From: Competibacter_A sp037045685
GTDB lineage: Bacteria; Pseudomonadota; Gammaproteobacteria; Competibacterales; Competibacteraceae
NCBI GenBank assembly: GCA_037045685.1
Contig: JBAOII010000036.1
Coordinates: forward strand, 62,001-126,000
Length of the DNA stretch: 64,000 bases
Direction of reading: 5' to 3'
Shown here: piece by piece, positions 29,090-37,968 of the stretch
How positions within the stretch are numbered: position 1 is the first letter of the stretch
Layout: every line of letters starts with the position of its first letter
Notes under the pieces: generated by a model
Database searches by the model: none
What the model was told of the DNA's origin: nothing
What the model saw: only the letters and a program-made list of their open reading frames with translations
Made by a program: the position numbers and the translations under genes

Positions 29090-29374
29090 ATGACGCTTAT
29101 CGAATGCCAACCCGAACTGGATATCGCATCCGTCGGAGCGCTGCACCGGCAAATTTGCGACGCTCTCCAGGCCGGCGAGCCGCTGGAAATCGACGGCTGT
29201 GCGGTGCGCAGGGTCCACGCCGCGACGCTACAGCTATTTTTGAGCGCGGTCGCGGAAGCCCGGCTGCTGGGCGTGGAATGGCGCTGGCGCGACCCCTCGC
29301 CGGCCCTGGTGGAAGGGGCGCGGCTTTTGGGGTTAGCGGACCACCTGAAGCTCGACGGGACCCGCGCCGATTGA
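29090..29374 (+). CDS. STAS-domain protein in the chemosensory operon
   Basis: A 94-residue protein with the STAS fold pattern: LDIASVGALHRQICDAL, LEIDGCAVRRVHAATLQLFL and a last helix VEGARLLGLADHL. STAS proteins are small regulatory domains, best known as anti-sigma factor antagonists; stand-alone copies also occur in chemosensory operons of gammaproteobacteria. The usual phosphorylatable Ser/Thr position appears to be Ala/Thr (HAATLQ), so Thr may be the site. It begins 19 bp after the CZB receptor and is followed by cheY. Its partner is not evident. Confidence 0.8.
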   Translation: MTLIECQPELDIASVGALHRQICDALQAGEPLEIDGCAVRRVHAATLQLFLSAVAEARLLGVEWRWRDPSPALVEGARLLGLADHLKLDGTRAD

Positions 29375-29451
29375 GCGACCGATTATTTTTGATGCCGAAC
29401 CGCGATGGTTGGCGCGATAATGTTTCAGAAAAATGGCATTGGAGAGGTAAA

Positions 29452-29814
29452 ATGGCAAAAATACTGGTAGTGGACGATTCTGCGTCCATGCGGCAGATGG
29501 TCGAATTCACCCTCAAAGAGGCCGGCCACCAGGTGACGGTGGCGGAAGACGGTCAGGCGGCTTTGAATGTCGCCAAGGGCATGGCGTCCGATCTGGTGAT
29601 CACCGACGTCAACATGCCCAACATGGACGGCATCACCCTGATTCGGGAACTGCGGGCGCTGCCCGCCTACAAGTTTACCCCCATCCTCACCCTGACCACC
29701 GAATCCGCGACCGAGAAGAAGATGGAGGGCAAGGACGCGGGCGCCACGGGTTGGATCGTCAAGCCGTTCAATCCCGAAAAACTGCTGGCGACGGTCAACA
29801 AAGTACTGGGATAA
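29452..29814 (+). CDS. cheY: CheY-type response regulator (cluster 2)
   Basis: A 120-residue stand-alone receiver with DD at 8-9, phosphoacceptor Asp52 in VITDVNMPNMDG, LTTES and Lys in WIVKPF. GGAGAGG precedes the ATG at 29452; the longer open frame upstream overlaps the STAS gene and is not coding. cheA follows 6 bp later. Confidence 0.93.
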   Translation: MAKILVVDDSASMRQMVEFTLKEAGHQVTVAEDGQAALNVAKGMASDLVITDVNMPNMDGITLIRELRALPAYKFTPILTLTTESATEKKMEGKDAGATGWIVKPFNPEKLLATVNKVLG

Positions 29815-29820
29815 CCGCAC

Positions 29821-31896
29821 ATGGCCATCGACATCGGTCAGTTTGTCCAGACCTTCTTCGAGGAAAGCTTCGAAGGGCTGGATATCATGGAGGCGGGCCT
29901 GTTGGCCTTGCAGCCAGGCGCGACGGTGGATCTGGAGCAGATCAACACCATTTTCCGGGCCGCCCATTCGATCAAGGGGGGGAGCGGCACCTTCGGGTTT
30001 CGCGAAGTCGCCGATTTCACCCATGTGATGGAAACCCTGTTGGACCGGATGCGCGAAGGCCGGATGACCATCACCCGCGACGCGGTGAACACCCTGCTCG
30101 AATCGGTGGACTGCTTGCGGGAAATGCTGAACGCGGCCCGCGAAAAAAGCCCGGTCGACGCCATCCGGGTCGAGGAGTTGCGGGAGCGGTTGTCGCAACT
30201 GCTGGAAGCGAGGGCGGCCGATGCCGCCGGAGACAAACCGGCCACGGTCGCCGAGCCGCCGCCGACCCCGGCGTCGGGGTGGCGCATCCGGTTCCAGCCC
30301 TATCCCCAGTTGATGCACAGCGGCAACGATCCGGTGCGGATGTTTCGCGAGCTGGCCGATCTGGGCGAGCTGTCGGTTCGAGCGGACACCGGCCGGCTGC
30401 CTCGGCTGGCGGAGTTGCGGCCCGAAGACTGTCACTTGGCCTGGGATCTGGAACTGCGGGGCGCCGTTCCGCGCGAAGCCGTGGCCGAAGTGTTCGCCTG
30501 GGTCGAGGGCGACTGCGATTTGCGCATCGAACCCTTGACGGAAGAGTCGGCCGCGCCGGAGGCGACCGCCGGGAAAGCGACCGATGTGGCGGTCGAACCG
30601 CCCCCCGCCGGCCCGAGGCCCGGTCCGGGCACCGGGGAAGGGCAACAGGGCGAACTGCTGCTCGAACGGCGCAAGAGCGAGGATCGCCGCAAGGGCGACC
30701 GGCGGGCGACCGTGGCGGTGGCCGACAGCGGCTCGATCCGGGTCGGCATCGACAAGGTGGACGCGGTCATCAATCTGGTCGGCGAACTGATCACCACCCA
30801 GTCCATGCTCAGCGCCTTGGGCGAGGACTTCGACATGAGCCGGCTGGACAAGCTGCACGAAGCGCTGGACCAGTTGGACCGCAACACCCGCGACCTGCAA
30901 GAGCACGTCATGCGGATTCGGATGTTGCCGGTCAGCTCGGTGTTCAGCCGTTTCCCGCGCCTGGTGCACGACATCGGCGGCAAGCTGGGCAAGCAGGTGG
31001 AGCTGCGCATCAACGGCGAGCAGACCGAACTGGACAAAACCGTCATCGAGAAAATCGGCGATCCGCTGGTGCACCTGATCCGCAACAGCCTGGATCACGG
31101 CCTCGAACCGCCCGACGAGCGGCGGCAAGCCGGCAAGCCGGAAACCGGCGCGATCACCCTCGACGCCTACCACAAGAGCGGCAGCATTTTCATCGAGGTC
31201 GGCGACGACGGGCGCGGCCTGAACCGCGACGCGCTGCTGCGCAAGGGCCTGGACTCCGGGCTGCTCAAGGCCGGCGAGGATTACAGCGACGAGCAGATTT
31301 ACGACCTGATCTTCCATCCGGGGCTCTCGACCGCCAAGCAGATCAGCGACGTGTCCGGCCGGGGCGTGGGCATGGACGTGGTGCGCCGCAACATCCAGGA
31401 CGTGGGCGGCAGCATCCAGATCGCCAGCCAGCCGGGGCGGGGCACCCGCATCACCATCTGCCTGCCGCTGACCCTGGCGATTCTGGACGGCCAGTTGGTC
31501 AGCATCGGCCAAGACTGCTACATCATCCCCCTGCTGTCGATCATCGAATCGGTGCAGATTCGGGCCGGCGAGGTCAACCGGGTCGCCGGCCGAGGCGAAA
31601 TCTTGCGCTTCCGGGGCCAGCCCCTGCCGATCCTGCGCCTGTACGAACTGTTCGGCGCGGAAGGCGCCATGACCGATCTGGAAAAAGGCTTGCTGGTGGT
31701 GGTGGAAGCCGACGGCCGGCAGGTCGGACTGTTCGTGGACGATCTGCAAGGCCAGCAGCAGGTGTCCATCAAGTCCCTGGAAAAGAACTTCCGGCGGGTG
31801 TCCGGCGTGGCCGGAGCCACCATTCTCGGGGATGGCCGGGTGGGTTTGATTCTCGACATATCCGGCTTGATCCGGGTCAACAACGCGGCGTTTTGA
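29821..31896 (+). CDS. cheA: CheA chemotaxis histidine kinase (cluster 2)
   Basis: A 691-residue CheA. Hpt with His49 in FRAAHSIKGGSGTFGF; a P2-like region (about 155-240, WRIRFQPYPQLMHSGNDP); charged linker; dimerisation and ATPase domains with HLIRNSLDHGLE, GDDGRGLN and SGRGVGMDVVRRN; P5 with LVSIGQDCYIIPLLSIIE and FRGQPLPILRLYELF. Unlike cluster 1 CheA it has a P2-like domain and a single CheW-like domain, so the two kinases are not recent copies. It would phosphorylate the adjacent CheY and CheB. Confidence 0.94.
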   Translation: MAIDIGQFVQTFFEESFEGLDIMEAGLLALQPGATVDLEQINTIFRAAHSIKGGSGTFGFREVADFTHVMETLLDRMREGRMTITRDAVNTLLESVDCLREMLNAAREKSPVDAIRVEELRERLSQLLEARAADAAGDKPATVAEPPPTPASGWRIRFQPYPQLMHSGNDPVRMFRELADLGELSVRADTGRLPRLAELRPEDCHLAWDLELRGAVPREAVAEVFAWVEGDCDLRIEPLTEESAAPEATAGKATDVAVEPPPAGPRPGPGTGEGQQGELLLERRKSEDRRKGDRRATVAVADSGSIRVGIDKVDAVINLVGELITTQSMLSALGEDFDMSRLDKLHEALDQLDRNTRDLQEHVMRIRMLPVSSVFSRFPRLVHDIGGKLGKQVELRINGEQTELDKTVIEKIGDPLVHLIRNSLDHGLEPPDERRQAGKPETGAITLDAYHKSGSIFIEVGDDGRGLNRDALLRKGLDSGLLKAGEDYSDEQIYDLIFHPGLSTAKQISDVSGRGVGMDVVRRNIQDVGGSIQIASQPGRGTRITICLPLTLAILDGQLVSIGQDCYIIPLLSIIESVQIRAGEVNRVAGRGEILRFRGQPLPILRLYELFGAEGAMTDLEKGLLVVVEADGRQVGLFVDDLQGQQQVSIKSLEKNFRRVSGVAGATILGDGRVGLILDISGLIRVNNAAF

Positions 31897-31904
31897 GGTG
31901 AGCG

Positions 31905-32462
31905 ATGGAAAAGAAAACGACTGATTTGGCGCCCTTGGGGCCTCGCGGCCTGCTGAAGCGCGACGCGGCGGCCGAGGGGCTGCAATACCTGACCTTCAGC
32001 CTGGCGGGCGAGGAGTACGGCATCGACATCCTCAAGGTGCAGGAGATTCGCGGCTGGGCACCGGTGACCAAGGTGCCCAACGCCCCGGCCTTCGTGCGCG
32101 GGGTGATGAACCTGCGCGGGGCCATCGTCCCGGTCATCGACCTGCGGCTGCGCTTCGGGCTGGAGGCCATCGAGTACACCAAGACCACGGTGGTGATCGT
32201 GGTGATGGTGCAGGGCGCGACCGGCAACCGGGTGATCGGGGCGGTGGTGGACGGGGTGTCGGACGTGCTCAACCTCCAGGCCGCCGACATCCAGCCGGCG
32301 CCGGACTTCGGGACGGCGGTCCACACCGAGTTCATCAGCGGGCTGGTCACGATCGAGGCCGGCATGGTGATGCTGCTGGACGTGGACCGGCTGTTGAGCG
32401 TGGAGGAAATGTTCGCGCTGGAGGTGGTGCGGCCGGCGGAACCGATGGCGGTTCAGGCATGA
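31905..32462 (+). CDS. cheW: CheW coupling protein (cluster 2)
   Basis: A 185-residue CheW with about 25 extra N-terminal residues. Core: YLTFSLAGEEYGIDILKVQE, APAFVRGVMNLRGAIVPVID and GAVVDGVSDVLNLQ. It couples receptors to CheA. It starts 8 bp after cheA. A 146-bp GC-rich gap with no visible gene separates it from cheR. Confidence 0.94.
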   Translation: MEKKTTDLAPLGPRGLLKRDAAAEGLQYLTFSLAGEEYGIDILKVQEIRGWAPVTKVPNAPAFVRGVMNLRGAIVPVIDLRLRFGLEAIEYTKTTVVIVVMVQGATGNRVIGAVVDGVSDVLNLQAADIQPAPDFGTAVHTEFISGLVTIEAGMVMLLDVDRLLSVEEMFALEVVRPAEPMAVQA

Positions 32463-32608
32463 GGGCGCCCGCTATCGCCCCGCTCCCGGCCTGTCGTCCG
32501 CTCGCGGACGAGGAAAGCGAGCGGGTGGAGGTCCGGTCGGCCGGCCGCCGGGTCGCGGCGCGCGACGCCTGACGAAATCCATGTGAGAAAGCCGTGAACG
32601 GGTTTGCG

Positions 32609-33445
32609 ATGAACACCGAATTTGAGTTTGCCGACCAGGATTTTCAGCGCATCCGGCGGATCATCAACGAGATCGCGGGGATTTCGCTGGCGGAGGGCAA
32701 ACGCGAGCTGGTTTACAGCCGGCTGTCCAGGCGCCTGCGCCAGTTGGGGTTGCGGCGTTTCGACGAGTATTGCCGGCTGCTGGAGACCGGCGGCGAGGAC
32801 AACCCCGAGCTGGGCGAGTTCGTCAACGCGCTCACCACCAACCTGACTTCGTTTTTTCGGGAGTCGCACCATTTCGACTTTCTGGGCAAAGAGCTGCTGC
32901 CGGCCCTGATCCGGGAGCGAAGCTTGAGCAACCGGCGCATCCGGATCTGGTCGGCCGGGTGCTCGACCGGGGAAGAGCCCTATTCCATCGCCATGGTGGT
33001 GCGGGAAACCCTGCCGGCGGTCGGCTGGGACGTGAAAATTCTGGCGACCGACCTGGATTCGAACGTCCTGGCGACGGCTGATCGGGGCGTGTACGACGCG
33101 AACCGCGTCAAGGACTTGTCCGAGGTCCGCCTGCGGCGCTGGTTTCAGAGAGGCCGGGACGCCCAGTCCGGCCAAGTCCGGGTGGCGCCGGAATTGCGCG
33201 ACCTGATCGTGTTCCGGCGCCTGAACCTGATGCTCGATTGGCCGATGAGCGGCCCGTTCGATGTCGTGTTCTGTCGCAACGTGGTGATTTATTTCGACAA
33301 GCCGACCCAGCGGGTGCTGTTCGAACGCTTCGCCGATCTGCTCGCCGAGCGCGGCCATCTGTTCGTCGGCCACTCCGAATCCTTGTTCAAGGTCACCGAC
33401 CGATTCGTGCCGCTGGGCAAGACCATCTACCGAAGATGCATTTAG
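32609..33445 (+). CDS. cheR: CheR chemoreceptor methyltransferase (cluster 2)
   Basis: A 278-residue CheR. N-terminal helical domain (DFQRIRRIINEIAGISL), then TTNLTSFFRESHHFDFL, SAM motif SAGCSTGEEPYSIAMVV, ILATDLDSNVLATA and VFCRNVVIYFDKPTQ. The start may instead be GTG at 32594, which has a slightly better purine-rich site and adds five residues. Downstream cheD begins after 12 bp. Several receptors in the array end in W-x-x-F pentapeptides that CheR proteins of this type may bind. Confidence 0.94.
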   Translation: MNTEFEFADQDFQRIRRIINEIAGISLAEGKRELVYSRLSRRLRQLGLRRFDEYCRLLETGGEDNPELGEFVNALTTNLTSFFRESHHFDFLGKELLPALIRERSLSNRRIRIWSAGCSTGEEPYSIAMVVRETLPAVGWDVKILATDLDSNVLATADRGVYDANRVKDLSEVRLRRWFQRGRDAQSGQVRVAPELRDLIVFRRLNLMLDWPMSGPFDVVFCRNVVIYFDKPTQRVLFERFADLLAERGHLFVGHSESLFKVTDRFVPLGKTIYRRCI

Positions 33446-33457
33446 GATGAGCGAACC

Positions 33458-34126
33458 ATGACCAAGGTCCCGCGCCCCGCCAACCGGCTCAAGCATTTGC
33501 GCCTGCCGGAATTCGGCCACATGAGCAGTTACTGGGACCCGATCCAGAACGTCGAGGTGGTCCGAATCCTGGCCGGCGAATACTACGTCACCCATTGCCA
33601 GGAGATGATCACCACCGTGCTCGGCTCCTGCATTTCCGTCTGCATCCGCGACAAGGTGGCCAACATCGGCGGCATGAACCATTTCATGCTGCCGGAGGAA
33701 AGCCGGCCGAACGGCGACGGGAGTTCCGGGCATCGCGGGCTGCACGCCGACGCCGCCTACGGCAGCTACGCGATGGAGCGGCTGATCAACTGCATTCTCA
33801 AATACGGCGGCCGGCGCGAGAACCTGGAAATCAAGATCTTTGGCGGCGGCCGGATCATGGGCGGCATGACCGATATCGGCTTGCAGAACATCGCCTTCGT
33901 CCGCGCCTATTTGCGGACCGAGGGGCTGAGCGTGGCGGCCGAGGACGTGGGCGGCGACCTGCCGCGCCGCATGGCCTATTTGCCCGCCACCGGCAAGGTG
34001 CTGGTCAAGAAACTGCGCAACATCCGCAACGAAACCATCATCAAGCAGGAGACGAATTACCGCGAGGATCTGCGGCGGGAAGAGAGCAAGGGCGGCGAGG
34101 TCGAACTGTTCGGAGATTTCGGCTGA
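33458..34126 (+). CDS. cheD: CheD chemoreceptor glutamine deamidase
   Basis: A 222-residue CheD. The catalytic Cys58 is in TTVLGSCISVCIRD and His75 in GGMNHFMLPE; further family blocks are LKYGGRRENLEIKIFGGG and DVGGDLPRRM. CheD deamidates glutamines on MCPs to create methylation sites, and in some bacteria also assists CheC. Its stop overlaps the cheB start (TGATG), so the two are coupled. Cluster 1 lacks cheD, so this enzyme may serve both systems. Confidence 0.94.
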   Translation: MTKVPRPANRLKHLRLPEFGHMSSYWDPIQNVEVVRILAGEYYVTHCQEMITTVLGSCISVCIRDKVANIGGMNHFMLPEESRPNGDGSSGHRGLHADAAYGSYAMERLINCILKYGGRRENLEIKIFGGGRIMGGMTDIGLQNIAFVRAYLRTEGLSVAAEDVGGDLPRRMAYLPATGKVLVKKLRNIRNETIIKQETNYREDLRREESKGGEVELFGDFG

Positions 34127-35223
34127 TGGCGGACAAAATCAAGGTGTTGATCGTGGACGATTCCGCGCTGGTCCGCCAGATTCTCACCGAGATTCTCGGC
34201 CAGGACCCCGGCATCGAAGTGGTGGGTTCGGCGGCCGATCCCTACGCGGCGCGGGAAAAGATCAAAAAGCTCGATCCCGACGTGCTGACCCTGGACGTGG
34301 AAATGCCGCGCATGGACGGCTTGACCTTCCTCAGCAATCTGATGCGGTTGCGGCCGATGCCGGTGGTGATGGTGTCGTCGCTGACCGAATCGGGCGCGGC
34401 GGTCACCCTGCAAGCGCTGGAGCTGGGCGCGGTCGATTTCGTGACCAAGCCCAAGATCGATCTGGCCCACACCCTCGACAGCTACGCCCTGGAAATCCGG
34501 GAGAAGGTCCGGGTCGCGGCCCGCGCCCGGGTGCAGGAGCGGCGGACCCCGCCGGCGGCGGCGGTCAAGCCGGTCGCGGTGGGGGAAAAATACTCGGCCG
34601 ACGTGATCCTGCAACGGCAAGGCCAGCCGCGACCGTTCAAGACCACCGAGGGCATCATCGCCATCGGCGCGTCCACCGGCGGCACCGAGGCGATCAAGGA
34701 GGTGCTGATCCGAATGCCCTTGAACTGTCCGGGCATCGTCATCACCCAGCACATTCCCGAAGCGTTCAGCGGCCCGTTCGCCCGGCGCATGGATTCGGTC
34801 GCGACCATTTCCGTCTGCGAGGCGCGCGACGGCCAACAGGTGCTGCCGGGCCACGCCTACATCGCGCCCGGCGACCGGCATCTCATGCTGGTGCGCGACG
34901 GCGCCCGCTACGTGTGTCGCCTGAACGACGGCCCGCCGGTCAACCGGCACCGGCCCAGCGTGGACGTGCTGTTCCGGTCGGTGGCGACGAACGCCGGCCA
35001 GAACGCCGTCGGCGTGATTCTGACCGGCATGGGCGACGACGGCGCGGCGGGGCTGAAGGAGATGCGCGACGCCGGGGCGCCCACCATCGCCCAGGACGAG
35101 CAGACCAGCGTGGTGTGGGGCATGCCCGGCCAGGCGGTGAAGCTGGGCGGGGTCGACAAGATTCTGCCCCTGGAGAACATACCCGCGCAGGTGCTGCGGT
35201 TTGCGGAGGAGCGTTCACGATGA
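34126..35223 (+). CDS. cheB: CheB protein-glutamate methylesterase/deamidase (cluster 2)
   Basis: A 365-residue CheB. Receiver with Asp57 in LTLDVEMPRMDGLTFL; methylesterase domain with the serine motif GASTGGTEAIKEVL, His in ITQHIPEAF and Asp in LTGMGDDGAAG. It reverses CheR methylation. The open frame extends far upstream within cheD but the domain start is MADKIKVLIVDDSA. Its stop overlaps the next start (ATGA). Confidence 0.95.
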   Translation: MADKIKVLIVDDSALVRQILTEILGQDPGIEVVGSAADPYAAREKIKKLDPDVLTLDVEMPRMDGLTFLSNLMRLRPMPVVMVSSLTESGAAVTLQALELGAVDFVTKPKIDLAHTLDSYALEIREKVRVAARARVQERRTPPAAAVKPVAVGEKYSADVILQRQGQPRPFKTTEGIIAIGASTGGTEAIKEVLIRMPLNCPGIVITQHIPEAFSGPFARRMDSVATISVCEARDGQQVLPGHAYIAPGDRHLMLVRDGARYVCRLNDGPPVNRHRPSVDVLFRSVATNAGQNAVGVILTGMGDDGAAGLKEMRDAGAPTIAQDEQTSVVWGMPGQAVKLGGVDKILPLENIPAQVLRFAEERSR

Positions 35224-36290
35224 AGGCGGATAGCGGCGTTCGGGCGGTGGAGCGGCTCGATTCGGGCTCGGACGAGGCGTTGCGGATCGCCGCCGAGGTG
35301 TTGAGGTCCCTCCAGGAGATCCTGGCCTTGAAGGACGCCAAGGTCCACGAGGACATCCGGCGGGGCAAGACCATCATCGGCGACGCGGTGGTCAAGCTGG
35401 GCAACAGCTTCAACGGCCTGAACGCCCAGACTCGCACCCAGCAGCAACTGGTCTCCTCGCTGATCGAGGAGGTCTCGCAGAAAAAGGCGGGCGGCGCCAA
35501 CGCCGACCGCGCCAGCGTGCGGGAAATCGCCGACGGCATGTCGATCATCCTGCAAGGTTTCATGGACACGCTCGGCCAAGTCAGCGCCCAAAGCAGCGGG
35601 GTGATCGCCAAGATGGAAGCCATGACCGACGTGGTGAACCAGACGTTTTCGCTGCTGAGCAACGTCGAGATGATCACCAAGCAGACCAATTTGCTGTCCC
35701 TCAACGCCTTCATCGAGGCGGCGCGGTCGGGCGAAGCCGGTCGGGGGTTTCAGGTGGTGGCCACGGAAATGCGCAACCTGTCGCACAGCTCGGCGCGCTT
35801 GAACGAGCAGATCCGGGTGCAGGTCGAGCAATCCAAAAAGATCGTCCACGAGACTCGCGAGGTGGTCAACCAGATGGCGATGCGCGATATGACCTCGCTG
35901 ATCGAAGCCAAGGACAACGCGGACATCCTGTTCGCCAAGCTGGGGGTGATGAACGAGTACATCTCCGAAAACCTCGGCCAGGTTTCCGAGATTTCCCAGG
36001 GCATCGACCGCAGCGTCGGCCTGGCGGTGCAGTCCCTGCAATTCGAGGACATCGTCGGCCAGTTGCTGGGCCACGCGGATCGGGAGCTGGGCGAGCAGGA
36101 GCAGGTGTTGGCGGACTTGCGCAATCGCTTGCGGGCCTTCGCCGAGACCACGCAAAGCGGCGGCGACATGCGCAAGGCGCTGCTCGAACTCCAGGTTGGC
36201 CTACAGGCCATCCAGCGGTCCGGGCTGTTCCAGAAAAGCAAGGCGGTCATGCAGCAATCCATGGACGAGGGCGATGTCGAGCTGTTTTGA
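35220..36290 (+). CDS. Soluble MCP-like signalling protein
   Basis: A 356-residue protein with no membrane helix and no recognisable sensor domain. The MCP tip is present in a variant form: EMITKQTNLLSLNAFIEAAR then SGEAGRGFQVVATEMRNL. The N-terminal half is helical. Its tip differs from the other receptors here (LLSLNAFIEAA instead of LLALNAAVEAA) and the coiled coil is short, so it may belong to a different length class. It overlaps cheB by 4 bp, so it is made together with cluster 2 proteins and may report an internal signal or act as an adaptor. Confidence 0.85.
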   Translation: MKADSGVRAVERLDSGSDEALRIAAEVLRSLQEILALKDAKVHEDIRRGKTIIGDAVVKLGNSFNGLNAQTRTQQQLVSSLIEEVSQKKAGGANADRASVREIADGMSIILQGFMDTLGQVSAQSSGVIAKMEAMTDVVNQTFSLLSNVEMITKQTNLLSLNAFIEAARSGEAGRGFQVVATEMRNLSHSSARLNEQIRVQVEQSKKIVHETREVVNQMAMRDMTSLIEAKDNADILFAKLGVMNEYISENLGQVSEISQGIDRSVGLAVQSLQFEDIVGQLLGHADRELGEQEQVLADLRNRLRAFAETTQSGGDMRKALLELQVGLQAIQRSGLFQKSKAVMQQSMDEGDVELF

Positions 36291-36340
36291 GCGACCGCAC
36301 CTTCGTTTGCCCGATCCCTCCAGAACAAGACAGAATCACG

Positions 36341-37927
36341 ATGCGCACCAATCTGCCCGTTACCGAAACCGAATACCCGCTGGACGACGATACCGCCCTG
36401 GTGTCGATGACCGATCTCGACAGCCATATCACCTACGCCAATCCCGCTTTCATCGAAGTCAGCGGATTCGCCAAGGAAGAGCTGATCGGTCAACCGCACA
36501 ATCTGGTGCGCCACCCGGACATGCCGCCCGAAGCTTACGCGGATCTGTGGCGCACGATCCAGGCCGGCCAGCAGTGGACCGCGCCGGTCAAGAACCGGCG
36601 CAAAAACGGCGATTTTTACTGGGTCAAGGCCAACGTCACCCCCATCGTCAAGGACGGCCAGCCGGTCGGTTACATGTCGGTGCGGGTCAAACCGAGCCGG
36701 GAGGAAGTCGCCCGGGCGACCGACTTGTATCGGGAGATGCGGGAGGGTCGGAGCCGCCATGCCGTTCGAGGGGGCGACGTGGTATCGACCGGCCCGCTCG
36801 GCGCGCTGGCGTCCTGGCTTCAGATCGGCGTCCGCGCTCGCATCTGGTTCGCCGTGCTGGCGATGGCTCTGGCCCCGATCGGGTTCGGGCTGGCGGAGTC
36901 GTGGTGGGGGGATGCGGGGACTGCCGTCGCCGGTTTCGGCTGGACGCGGCTGGTCGCGGCGGGCGTGCTGGGTCTGGGGATGGCGGGCATTTTGGGGCTG
37001 TGGCTGGATTTCTCGGTGGCGCGGCCCTTGGGCGATGTGGCGCGCATGGCCCAGCGGATCGCCGGCGCCGATTTGACCGACCGCCTCGCCACCTCGCGCC
37101 ACGATGCCATCGGGCGAGCCATTCGCGGCCTCAACCAGACCAACGTCAATCTGTGGGGCATCGTGTCCGACGTGCGCGCCCAGGCTCACGCCATGCATGT
37201 GGCGACCGGAGAAATTTCCTCCGGCATCCTCGATTTGTCGGCGCGGACCGAGTCGCAGGCGTCCAGCCTGGAAGAGACCGCCGCCAGCATGGAGCAACTG
37301 CACGCGACGGTGCAGCAAACCGCCGATCTGGCCCGGCAGGCCAACCAACTGGCGGCGTCGGCCTCGACCATCGCGGGGCGGGGCGGCGAGGTGGTCGGCC
37401 AAGCGGTGGCGAACATGGCGGACATCAACCAGAGTTCGGCCAAGATTGCCGACATCATCGGCGTGATCGATGAGATCGCGTTTCAGACCAACATCCTCGC
37501 GCTCAACGCGGCGGTCGAAGCCGCCCGCGCCGGCGAGCAGGGCCGGGGCTTCGCCGTGGTGGCGAGCGAGGTTCGGAACCTGGCGCAAAAAACGGCGACG
37601 GCGGCCAAAGAGATCAAGAGCCTGATTTCCGACTCGTTGACCAAGGTGGAGTCGGGGGCGAAGCTGTCCGAGGAGACCGGCAAGGCCATGGCGGACATGG
37701 TGGCCTCGATCGACCGGGTGACCGCGATCATGGGCGACATCAGCCGCGCGACCACCGAGCAGGCGTCGGGCATCGGCCAGGTGAACGAAGCGGCGATGCA
37801 GCTCGACCGGGCGACCCAGGAGAACGCGGCCTTCGCCGAAAAGGTCACGGCCGCCTCCGTGCTGCTCACCCATCAGGCGGACACGCTGTTGGAAGCGGTC
37901 AGCATTTTCAATGTCAGCACCGAATAA
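36341..37927 (+). CDS. aer: Aer-type PAS-containing methyl-accepting receptor
   Basis: A 528-residue receptor. N-terminal PAS (about 15-125) with HITYANPAFIEVSGFAKEEL, QPHNLVRHPDMPPEAY, KNRRKNGDFYWVKAN and GYMSVRVKPSR, the pattern of FAD-binding Aer PAS domains; paired membrane helices about 185-230 without a periplasmic domain; HAMP; signalling domain with ILALNAAVEAARAGEQGRGFA. Aer responds to redox/energy state and drives aerotaxis. ATG at 36341 is chosen over a TTG at 36287. It is the last chemotaxis gene of the cluster. Confidence 0.9.
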   Translation: MRTNLPVTETEYPLDDDTALVSMTDLDSHITYANPAFIEVSGFAKEELIGQPHNLVRHPDMPPEAYADLWRTIQAGQQWTAPVKNRRKNGDFYWVKANVTPIVKDGQPVGYMSVRVKPSREEVARATDLYREMREGRSRHAVRGGDVVSTGPLGALASWLQIGVRARIWFAVLAMALAPIGFGLAESWWGDAGTAVAGFGWTRLVAAGVLGLGMAGILGLWLDFSVARPLGDVARMAQRIAGADLTDRLATSRHDAIGRAIRGLNQTNVNLWGIVSDVRAQAHAMHVATGEISSGILDLSARTESQASSLEETAASMEQLHATVQQTADLARQANQLAASASTIAGRGGEVVGQAVANMADINQSSAKIADIIGVIDEIAFQTNILALNAAVEAARAGEQGRGFAVVASEVRNLAQKTATAAKEIKSLISDSLTKVESGAKLSEETGKAMADMVASIDRVTAIMGDISRATTEQASGIGQVNEAAMQLDRATQENAAFAEKVTAASVLLTHQADTLLEAVSIFNVSTE

Positions 37928-37968
37928 GACCAGACGTTCCCGTTGACCACCGCTAGAGGAGCCGCGCC

